A stretch of DNA of 13,963 nucleotides from the NCBI GenBank assembly GCA_964464825.1, contig CAYXKL010000070.1:1-13963 (forward strand), written 5' to 3'. The position numbers and the translations under genes are program-made. The notes below the pieces were generated by a model. That model was not told where the DNA came from. It searched no databases and worked only from the letters and a program-made list of their open reading frames with translations. This DNA is from DYJK01 sp964464825 (GTDB lineage: Bacteria > Bacteroidota > Ignavibacteria > Ignavibacteriales > Melioribacteraceae). Positions 7,744 to 13,963 of this stretch are shown piece by piece. Position 1 is the first letter of the stretch, and each line of letters opens with the position of its first letter.

Positions 7744-8340
7744 ATGAGTAATATTTTTTGGCATAATAATTTAATATCTTCACAAAAACGAGAGCATCTA
7801 AATCATCATAAAGGTGCTTGTTTATGGTTTACTGGTCTATCTGGTAGCGGTAAATCAACACTTGCTGTTCAGTTGGAAGCAAAACTATACGAAATGGGAA
7901 AACATACCTATATACTAGATGGGGATAATATTAGACACGGATTAAATAAAGATTTAGGATTTACTGACTCTGATAGAGAAGAAAATATTAGAAGAGTAGG
8001 TGAAGTTGCAAAATTATTTGTCGATGCTGGGTTAATTGTTATTACTGCATTTATATCACCTTTTATAAAAGATAGGAATATTGTTAGAAATTTATTTGAT
8101 AATAATCAGTTTATTGAAGTTTATATTAAATGTACTTTAGAAATTTGTGAAGAACGGGATGTTAAAGGATTATATAAAAAAGCGAGGTTAAACGAATTAA
8201 ATAATTTTACTGGAGTTTCATCAAAATATGAACCTCCGATTAATCCAGAATTGATATTAGTTAACGAGACCATTGAAGATATTGATAAAAATATTTCAAA
8301 TATAATTCAGTATTTAACTATAAAAAATATTATTTATTAA
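7744..8340 (+). CDS. cysC: Adenylyl-sulfate kinase (APS kinase)
   Basis: A 198-residue cytoplasmic enzyme that phosphorylates APS to PAPS using ATP. All key elements are present: Walker A GLSGSGKS at 31-38, the catalytic and substrate-binding DGDNIRHGLN at 59-68, DLGFTDSDREENIRR, the phosphate-loop region TAFISPF, and the lid/APS-binding block GLYKKAR...NFTGVSSKYEPP. Length matches the family. No good ribosome binding site precedes the ATG; the upstream 107 bases hold an 8-base inverted repeat (CTTTCCAT at 7657-7664 and ATGGAAAG at 7706-7713) of unknown meaning. It opens the sulfate-activation block, followed by cysD and cysN. Since the CysN fusion below has a degraded kinase domain, this gene is probably the only functional APS kinase of the cluster. 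Confidence 0.96.
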   Translation: MSNIFWHNNLISSQKREHLNHHKGACLWFTGLSGSGKSTLAVQLEAKLYEMGKHTYILDGDNIRHGLNKDLGFTDSDREENIRRVGEVAKLFVDAGLIVITAFISPFIKDRNIVRNLFDNNQFIEVYIKCTLEICEERDVKGLYKKARLNELNNFTGVSSKYEPPINPELILVNETIEDIDKNISNIIQYLTIKNIIY

Positions 8341-8364
8341 TTTATTATAAAATTAGTGGAAATT

Positions 8365-9246
8365 ATGGACCATTTAGAACAACTAGAAAATAAAAGTGTG
8401 CACATATTCAGGGAAGCGTATGCAAATTTTAAAAATTTGTGTATGTTATGGTCAATAGGTAAAGATAGTACAGTATTACTTTGGTTAGCTCGTAAAGCTT
8501 TTTTTGGTCATGTCCCCATCCCATTAGTACATATTGATACAAATTATAAGATTCCGGAAATGATTGAGTATAGAGATCGTTTAGCAATGGAATGGAAACT
8601 CACTATGATTTATGGACAAAATAAAAAAGCACTAGAAAACAAAGAAACATTCCCCGACGGGAAAATTGATAGAATCTCTTGTTGTAAACTATTAAAGACT
8701 GAAGCATTGATAAATACACTTAGTGGAAATTGGAATCGTTATTTATTGAATTTGGAAACTGGGAAATATGAAGTTGATTCCAATCTTGAGCCGTATACTG
8801 GAGTTATTGTTGGCGCAAGAGCTGATGAAGAAGGAAGCCGTTCAAAAGAAAGATATTTTTCACCTCGAGATGAAGTCAGCATTTGGGATGTTGGTGATCA
8901 ACCTCCGGAATTTTGGAACCAGTATAAAACAGATTTTGCCATAGGAACACATGTAAGAATTCATCCATTGTTGGATTGGACCGAATTAAATATTTGGGAA
9001 TATATTAAACGCGAAAATATCCCAACAGTTTCACTCTATTATAATCAAGGAGATGGGAAAAGATATAGATCTTTAGGTTGTTATCCTTGCACATTTCCAA
9101 TTGAATCAGAAGCAAAAAATGTTGATGAAATTATTGAAGAACTACAAAGCGGAAAATTGAAAAATATTGCTGAAAGATCTGGAAGAGCTCAAGATAAAGA
9201 TGATGGTGGTGGTTTAGAAACTTTAAGGCGTAATGGATATATGTAA
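8365..9246 (+). CDS. cysD: Sulfate adenylyltransferase subunit 2 (ATP sulfurylase, small subunit)
   Basis: A 293-residue PP-loop enzyme that, with CysN, makes APS and pyrophosphate from sulfate and ATP. The PP-loop appears as SIGKDS at 30-35, as in known CysD proteins. ARKAFF, LVHIDT, VGARADEEGSRSKER and the C-terminal RSLGCYPCTFPIESEA followed by GRAQDKDDGGGLETLRRNGY match the family in order. The open frame extends to a GTG at 8356, but the ATG at 8365 starts at the usual CysD N-terminus (MDHLEQLE), and the GTGGA at 8356-8360 would then serve as a ribosome binding site; I choose the ATG. Twenty-four bases separate it from cysC and 37 from cysN. There is no PAPS reductase near it, so it supplies PAPS for sulfation rather than obviously for cysteine. 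Confidence 0.94.
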   Translation: MDHLEQLENKSVHIFREAYANFKNLCMLWSIGKDSTVLLWLARKAFFGHVPIPLVHIDTNYKIPEMIEYRDRLAMEWKLTMIYGQNKKALENKETFPDGKIDRISCCKLLKTEALINTLSGNWNRYLLNLETGKYEVDSNLEPYTGVIVGARADEEGSRSKERYFSPRDEVSIWDVGDQPPEFWNQYKTDFAIGTHVRIHPLLDWTELNIWEYIKRENIPTVSLYYNQGDGKRYRSLGCYPCTFPIESEAKNVDEIIEELQSGKLKNIAERSGRAQDKDDGGGLETLRRNGYM

Positions 9247-9283
9247 TTAATTATTCTATCTATTCTAATTCCTAGAGATTATT

Positions 9284-11080
9284 ATGCATAAACAACAAAT
9301 GAATATCGTAATTGTGGGTCATGTTGATCATGGAAAAAGCACAATTATTGGAAGATTATTAGCAGATACTGATTCTTTACCAAAAGGGAAGCTAGATCAG
9401 ATAAAACGATTATGCGAAATAAATTCCAAACCTTTTGAATATGCTTTTCTATTAGATGCTTTAAAAGACGAACGTTCACAAGGTATAACAATTGATTCTG
9501 CCCGTGTATTCTTTAAGACAAATAAAAGAGATTATATTATTATAGATGCACCGGGTCATATTGAATTTTTAAAAAATATGGTATCTGGTGCTTCAAGAGC
9601 AGAAGCTGCTATACTTGTGATTGATGCTCTCGAAGGGATCCAAGAAAATTCTAGACGTCATGGTTATATGCTTTCAATGTTAGGTATTAAACAACTTATA
9701 GTTGCAATTAACAAAATGGATTTAATAAATTATGATCAAAAAGTTTATTATAAGATTGTAAATGATTATTCAAAATTTCTTACTGAAATAAATTTAATAC
9801 CGAATTTTTTTATTCCAATAAGTGGAACGTTTGGCGATAATATGGTTAAAAAAAGTAAGAATTTAACCTGGTATGAAGGCCCAACATTACTTTTTGCACT
9901 TGATGAATTTGATAAAGAAAAGCCAGACATTAATAAACCTTTTAGAATGTCAGTACAAGATGTATATAAATTTACAAAAGTTGGTGACCAAAGACGAATT
10001 ATTGCTGGATCGGTAGAAAGTGGTTCACTAAAAATTGGTGATGAAGTAGTTTTTTTCCCATCTGGTAAAAAAAGCATTGTAAAAACATTTGAAGCATTTA
10101 ATGCCAAGCAACCTGAATTAGTAAAAGTTGGAGATTCTGTCGGCTTTTGTCTTAATGAACAGATTTATGTAACAAGGGGTGAAGTCGCTACTAAATCAAA
10201 TGAAATTAAACCACATGTATCAAAAAGAATAAGGGTAAATATTTTTTGGTTAGGGAAGAATCCACTTACAAAAGATAAAGAATATTTTATAAAATTAGGT
10301 ACTTCTAAAGTAGGTATGCATCTTGAAGAGGTTATTCATGTAATTAATGCTTCTGATTTAAGTTTAGTAGAAAATGATGGAATGATAAACAGACATGATG
10401 TAGCAGAGTGTATTTTTATATTAAATAAAGCGATAGCATTTGATACTACAGAACATATAGCAGCAACAAGTAGATTTGTAATAGTAGATGATTATGAAAT
10501 TGCTGGAGGCGGTATCATTCGAGAAGCACTTGAAGATAAATTAACATGGATGCGTGAAAAAGTAATTCTAAGAAATATTAAGTGGGAAAAAAGCCACATA
10601 TCAGATGATCAACGTGCTGAAAAATATAATCAGAAATCTGTATTAATAATAATTACCGGTCCTAGAAATTCCGGCAAAAAAGAAGTTGCGAAAGCACTTG
10701 AAGAAACTCTATTTCAGAATGGAAAATTTGTATATTTCATTTCGACTGGTAATATTCTTTATGGTGTAGATGCTGATATTAAATCAAGAAATGGTAATAA
10801 GGAAGAACATATAAGAAGACTTTCCGAAGTGGCTAATATTTTACTCGATACTGGAGTTATATTAATTATTACTGCTATTGAATTGACACAATATGATTTA
10901 GATATTTTTAAGACGAGTTTGTATAATCCTGATAAAATAGAAATTGTATGGGTCGGTGATACAACAACAACTGATATTGAATATAATATTAAAATTCCGG
11001 GAATTAAAAACATAGATGAATCAGTTTCAAAGATTAAGAATTTATTATTTGATAAAAAAATAATATTAAATCCTTGGTAA
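9284..11080 (+). CDS. cysN: ATP sulfurylase GTPase subunit CysN with degenerate C-terminal APS-kinase-like domain
   Basis: A 598-residue two-part protein. Residues 1 to about 435 are a CysN elongation-factor-type GTPase with all GTP motifs: GHVDHGKS at 12-19, DERSQGITID, DAPGH at 88-92, NKMD at 143-146 and the SGTFGDN region. It drives APS synthesis by CysD. Residues about 450-598 align with APS kinase in the place where CysNC fusions carry one (preceding linker NIKWEKS), and EEHIRRLSEVANILLDTG is clearly related. However, Walker A has become GPRNSGKK (459-466), DGDNIRHG has become STGNILYG (487-494), and the lid block with KKAR and FTG is missing. It should therefore not phosphorylate APS; an intact CysC is encoded upstream. 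A regulatory or structural role is inferred. The stop is directly followed by the sulfotransferase ATG. An alternative start, M6 at 9299, is possible. Confidence 0.93.
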   Translation: MHKQQMNIVIVGHVDHGKSTIIGRLLADTDSLPKGKLDQIKRLCEINSKPFEYAFLLDALKDERSQGITIDSARVFFKTNKRDYIIIDAPGHIEFLKNMVSGASRAEAAILVIDALEGIQENSRRHGYMLSMLGIKQLIVAINKMDLINYDQKVYYKIVNDYSKFLTEINLIPNFFIPISGTFGDNMVKKSKNLTWYEGPTLLFALDEFDKEKPDINKPFRMSVQDVYKFTKVGDQRRIIAGSVESGSLKIGDEVVFFPSGKKSIVKTFEAFNAKQPELVKVGDSVGFCLNEQIYVTRGEVATKSNEIKPHVSKRIRVNIFWLGKNPLTKDKEYFIKLGTSKVGMHLEEVIHVINASDLSLVENDGMINRHDVAECIFILNKAIAFDTTEHIAATSRFVIVDDYEIAGGGIIREALEDKLTWMREKVILRNIKWEKSHISDDQRAEKYNQKSVLIIITGPRNSGKKEVAKALEETLFQNGKFVYFISTGNILYGVDADIKSRNGNKEEHIRRLSEVANILLDTGVILIITAIELTQYDLDIFKTSLYNPDKIEIVWVGDTTTTDIEYNIKIPGIKNIDESVSKIKNLLFDKKIILNPW

Positions 11081-11962
11081 ATGTTCATGCATAATTTACC
11101 AAATTTTCTAATTATTGGAGCAGCTAAAAGCGGAACTACCTCTTTATATTATTATCTTAAAAATCATCCTCAAATATTTCTACCCAAAATTAAAGAGATA
11201 AATTATTTTGCTTATGATAAAGAAAATCTTCAAGGTAGAATATACTGGGCAAAATCTCTTAAAGAATATTCTAAATACTTTAAAAACTCAGAAAAATATA
11301 AAGCTGTTGGTGAAATTACTCCAGCATATTTGAACAGTCCTATAGCTGCAAAAAATATTTATTTACAAATACCAAAAGTTAAGATAATAGCTGTTTTGAG
11401 AAATCCAGTGGATAGAGCTTACTCACGTTACCTAATGAATATTCGACTAGGTAAAAAGGTTAAGCCTTTTGAAGATTTAATAAAGAATAGAGATTCTTTT
11501 ATAATACAAGAAGGATTTTATTTTGATAAATTGTTACCATACTTTAATTTATTTGATAGAGAACAAATTAAAATATTATTATATGATGATTTAAAAAATA
11601 ATTATAATGTATTTTTTGAAGACTTATTAAAATTCTTAGAAGTAGATTATAATTATAGACCTGACACATACATAAAGCATGCTGAAGCGGTTGTGTTAAA
11701 AAGTAAACTTTTAAATAAATTTAAAAATACAAGATTGTTCAAATTCAAAATCAAACCATTAATCCCTGAATCAGTTATTAATAGATTAATAAAAATGAAA
11801 AACAGAAATTCTGTTAAACCACCGGAATTAAGTCAAGCAAATAAAATTGAATTATTAAATATATATTCAGATAATATTAATAAGTTAGAAATATTATTAA
11901 ATAGAGATTTGTCAATTTGGAAAAATACTATTTTACACTTTGGTGATGTAAATGGTAACTAA
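11081..11962 (+). CDS. PAPS-dependent sulfotransferase (first of a tandem pair)
   Basis: A 293-residue cytoplasmic sulfotransferase of the NodH/heparan-sulfate type. The 5'-phosphosulfate loop is FLIIGAAKSGTTSLY (residues 9-23, with K16 at the position of the catalytic lysine of the family), followed by a KEINYF block. The 3'-phosphate motif is VLRNPVDRAYSRY, from about residue 105, with R107 and S115. These bind PAPS and transfer its sulfate to a hydroxyl or amine, usually on a sugar. The ATG abuts the cysN stop with no gap; an in-frame ATG at 11087 would remove two residues. The last 11 bases overlap the next gene. Its place straight after the PAPS-making genes and within an export operon points to a polysaccharide acceptor, though a lipid or protein acceptor cannot be excluded. 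Confidence 0.92.
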   Translation: MFMHNLPNFLIIGAAKSGTTSLYYYLKNHPQIFLPKIKEINYFAYDKENLQGRIYWAKSLKEYSKYFKNSEKYKAVGEITPAYLNSPIAAKNIYLQIPKVKIIAVLRNPVDRAYSRYLMNIRLGKKVKPFEDLIKNRDSFIIQEGFYFDKLLPYFNLFDREQIKILLYDDLKNNYNVFFEDLLKFLEVDYNYRPDTYIKHAEAVVLKSKLLNKFKNTRLFKFKIKPLIPESVINRLIKMKNRNSVKPPELSQANKIELLNIYSDNINKLEILLNRDLSIWKNTILHFGDVNGN

Positions 11963-12884
11963 TAATAGATATCCAGATTTTATAATTGGTGGTGCAATGA
12001 AGAGTGGTACAAAAACGCTTCATTCATTATTAATTCAGCATCCTAAGATATATATTCCAAATAAAGAAATATTTTTTTTTGACATTGATGATACCTTTCA
12101 ACATCCACTTTTCATTAAATCTATTCCGTATGGTACTGAACTAAATTATGACAAATATTTTAAAGAATATGAAAAATGGTACTTATCCTTTTTCAATAAT
12201 AGTAATGATGACCAAATATTAGGAGAAGATACAACTACATATCTTGCTTCAGATAAAGCACCTAAAAGAATTGCACAGCTAATACCAAATGTAAAACTGA
12301 TTTTTATTCTAAGAAATCCAGTCGAGAGAGCTTATTCGCATTATTGGCATTTAGTATCAAATGGTTTAACTCATAGAAAATTTGATGATTTAATACATAG
12401 CGATCCTGGAACTATTTTACAAAGGGGTCTATACAAAGAACAGCTTAAAAGATTTCAAGATTATTTCCCACAAAATCAAATATTTGTATTGATATTTGAA
12501 AATTTCATAAGAAATACATCTGAAAAATTAAAAGATGTATTAAAATTTATAGATATTAATAATTCAGAAGTTATAAACCAGCCCATCAAAATTAGTAATA
12601 AAGCAAGAGTACCTCTTAATTATAACATCTATCTATTAATTAACAAATACATTAATTCTAAAATAGTGCATTTGAAATATCAACGGCATTTACCTCTCAA
12701 GAAAAATAATTATTCGTGGTTGTATAATATTAATAGAGTAATGCAAAAAATATTACTTAGTAATGAAAAAAAATATCCAACTATGTCAGCTGATATTAGA
12801 AGATATTTAACAGAATATTATATTCAAAAAAATGAAGGACTTGATAGTATTATACAACAGAATCTAAATAATTATTGGAACTAA
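11952..12884 (+). CDS. PAPS-dependent sulfotransferase (second of a tandem pair)
   Basis: A 310-residue paralogue of the preceding protein, in a different frame and overlapping it by 11 bases. The PAPS loop reads FIIGGAMKSGTKTLHSLL (from residue 10, K17 at the catalytic position), and the KEIFFF block and 3'-phosphate motif ILRNPVERAYSHYW are intact. Position 21 of the loop is lysine where its neighbour has threonine (KSGTK against KSGTT). The middle also matches its neighbour: FDDLI, QRGLYKEQLKRF and DVLKFIDI correspond to FEDLI, QEGFYFDKLLPYF and DLLKFLEV. The C-terminal hundred residues differ and are rich in Lys, Asn and Tyr. Two divergent copies suggest sulfation at two positions or on two sugars. 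GC is very low here (10 of 60 bases at 12721-12780). Confidence 0.9.
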   Translation: MVTNNRYPDFIIGGAMKSGTKTLHSLLIQHPKIYIPNKEIFFFDIDDTFQHPLFIKSIPYGTELNYDKYFKEYEKWYLSFFNNSNDDQILGEDTTTYLASDKAPKRIAQLIPNVKLIFILRNPVERAYSHYWHLVSNGLTHRKFDDLIHSDPGTILQRGLYKEQLKRFQDYFPQNQIFVLIFENFIRNTSEKLKDVLKFIDINNSEVINQPIKISNKARVPLNYNIYLLINKYINSKIVHLKYQRHLPLKKNNYSWLYNINRVMQKILLSNEKKYPTMSADIRRYLTEYYIQKNEGLDSIIQQNLNNYWN

Positions 12885-12893
12885 ATAATTATT

Positions 12894-13963
12894 ATGACTT
12901 CACATGAATTAGAAATATTAAGAAATAAATTATTAGATAATAAACCATATTGGCTTTTTATTGGATTCATCGTTTTAATTATTATATCAATGCGGTCGTA
13001 TCAATTCATTAGGGTTTTCGGCACTAATTTAGTAGTAATGGACCCTTTCTGGTTTATATTTACAGTTTTTGTTTTATTAAAATCATATTTCTGGAAAATT
13101 GATTTACTTAAAACACCTTTAACAAAATTGTGGATGTTAAATTTCTTATACGCAATTATAATAATCTTTTTTAGTTTATTTGTTAAAGGGAATGACACAA
13201 TGAGCATATTTGGAGGTTTTCGAAAAATATATCTTTATTCTTCTATTTTTTTTATTGCATACTATTATTTAGGTGATAAAGAAAATTTAGTCGCTCTTCA
13301 AAAAATATTATTCTATATGTTATTTGTTATGATACCTTTTGCAATTATTACATATATCACTGGTATATGGAGTTCTGGAGGTAATTACTTCCAATTTTTT
13401 GATCATTTTGAAGGATGGATTTTTACATATTTTATTTTTCTTGGATTTAGTAATTATTTATTAAATCATGATAAAAAATATTATTATATAATTCTTGCTG
13501 TTATATCATCTATAATATTATTTCTAACAGCAAAGAGAGGGCTATGGTTATCGGTTATAGTTTCTTTATGTATAACGTACTTTTTATCAATTAATAAAAT
13601 TACTATTAGAAGTCTATTGAAAACGGTTGCAATAACGTCTCTCATTATTCTTTTTCTTTATTTTGCTATTAGTTTTGTAATTCATTTTACGGCTNNNNNN
13701 NNNNAACTGCGAGATGGAATTTAACCATACAAAATATTGAAAATCCAATTGCTTCTGGTTCTAGTGAAGGTGGGTCTATTGCATGGAGAGTAAATCTTTA
13801 TTTGCAAGGAATAAATTATTTTGTTCAAGATCCAATTTTGGGTAAAGGTCTTGGTTTTAAGCCAGTTTTTATTATTCCAAAAGAGCAAGAGACTTTTAAT
13901 GCAGTTGATGATCTTAGATTTCATAATGCATACTTAGAAGTTGGTGTACAAACTGGTATAGTG
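12894..13963 (+). CDS. O-antigen ligase/polymerase family (Wzy/WaaL) membrane protein, gapped and 3'-partial
   Basis: The first 267 residues, before the gap, are highly hydrophobic with about nine membrane segments. ILFLTAKRGLWLSVIV (about residues 200-216) is the small-residue/Arg-Gly-x-Trp block of the Wzy_C family. After the N run, coding continues in a different frame (from about 13706): ARWNLTIQNIEN, WRVNLYLQGINYF, DPILGKGLGF and FHNAYLEVGVQTG are the standard second half of the domain (arginine, NPILGxGxG, HNxYLE, TG). The frame change is explained by the unknown gap length, not by a true frameshift; a literal reading through the Ns gives a false stop at 13722-13724. The protein should polymerise lipid-linked repeat units on the periplasmic side, or ligate a polymer to an acceptor. 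It follows the second sulfotransferase by nine bases and continues past the window end. Confidence 0.85.
13695..13704. other. Assembly gap (10 N)
   Basis: Ten consecutive N lie inside the Wzy-like gene. Ten is a common placeholder length for scaffold joins, and the conserved domain is in different frames on the two sides, so the true missing length is probably not ten bases. The part of the protein expected here is the start of the large periplasmic loop. Confidence 0.98.

Noticed and set aside
8356..8364. GTG start for cysD three codons upstream
   Set aside because: The ATG at 8365 matches the usual CysD N-terminus, and the GTGGA itself is at a plausible distance to act as the ribosome binding site.
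9766..10107. Minus-strand open frame of 113 codons inside cysN, and a similar one at 10759-11088
   Set aside because: Both lie wholly or almost wholly opposite strongly conserved cysN coding sequence, have no recognisable motif and no ribosome binding site; they are AT-rich shadows.
12894..13724. Genuine frameshifted pseudogene in the Wzy-like protein
   Set aside because: The frame change coincides exactly with the 10-N gap of unknown true length, so a broken gene need not be assumed.
13721..13924. Minus-strand open frame of 67 codons after the N gap
   Set aside because: The plus strand here encodes the conserved DPILGKGLGF and HNAYLE blocks of a Wzy-type protein; the minus frame has no motif.
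3898..13963. CRISPR array, insertion sequence or integrase within the polysaccharide locus
   Set aside because: No regularly spaced repeats, transposase or recombinase motifs were seen; repeated GEV..PG motifs in the exporter are SLBB protein repeats, not DNA repeats.

Overview
This AT-rich window has dense, almost entirely plus-strand coding and looks like a chromosomal contig from a member of the Bacteroidota/Ignavibacteria group. That placement is an inference. It rests on low GC, patchy Shine-Dalgarno sequences, a tRNA without encoded CCA, and a very long multi-SLBB export protein. No rRNA or marker gene settles the taxonomy.

Left part (1-3553), metabolic genes: the 3' end of a GCS2/YbdK-type carboxylate-amine ligase overlaps by one base (TAATG) an ATP-grasp-like protein. 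Together they look like a two-enzyme module making a small amide or peptide. An AGCS-family sodium:amino-acid symporter and a small Rossmann-fold F420/NADP-type oxidoreductase follow, each with a good ribosome binding site.

Middle (3554-3897): a strong hairpin, a short tRNA-like stretch, an intact tRNA-Leu(CAA) with a textbook intrinsic terminator, then a plausible sigma70-type promoter. The only stretch of about 340 bases without a protein gene lies here, and these elements largely fill it.

Right part (3898-13963): a co-directional surface-polysaccharide locus. It begins with a 892-residue Wza-like outer-membrane export protein (Poly_export plus seven SLBB-like repeats and a C-terminal hydrophobic helix) and a Wzz-type chain-length regulator without a kinase domain. 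A complete sulfate-activation module follows: stand-alone APS kinase CysC, ATP sulfurylase small subunit CysD, and CysN GTPase fused to a degenerate APS-kinase-like domain. Then come two tandem PAPS-dependent sulfotransferases and an O-antigen ligase/polymerase-type (Wzy/WaaL) membrane protein. The latter is interrupted by a 10-N assembly gap and runs off the window.

Read together, the right part suggests that sulfate is activated to PAPS and used by the two sulfotransferases to decorate a polysaccharide, which Wzy polymerises, Wzz measures and the SLBB protein exports. In short, it looks like a sulfated exopolysaccharide or capsule locus. No PAPS reductase or sulfite reductase is present, which favours sulfation over cysteine synthesis. 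No glycosyltransferase lies in the window, so the sugar backbone cannot be inferred. The most unusual points are the apparently dead APS-kinase domain on CysN beside an intact CysC, and the uncharacterised GCS2/ATP-grasp pair.
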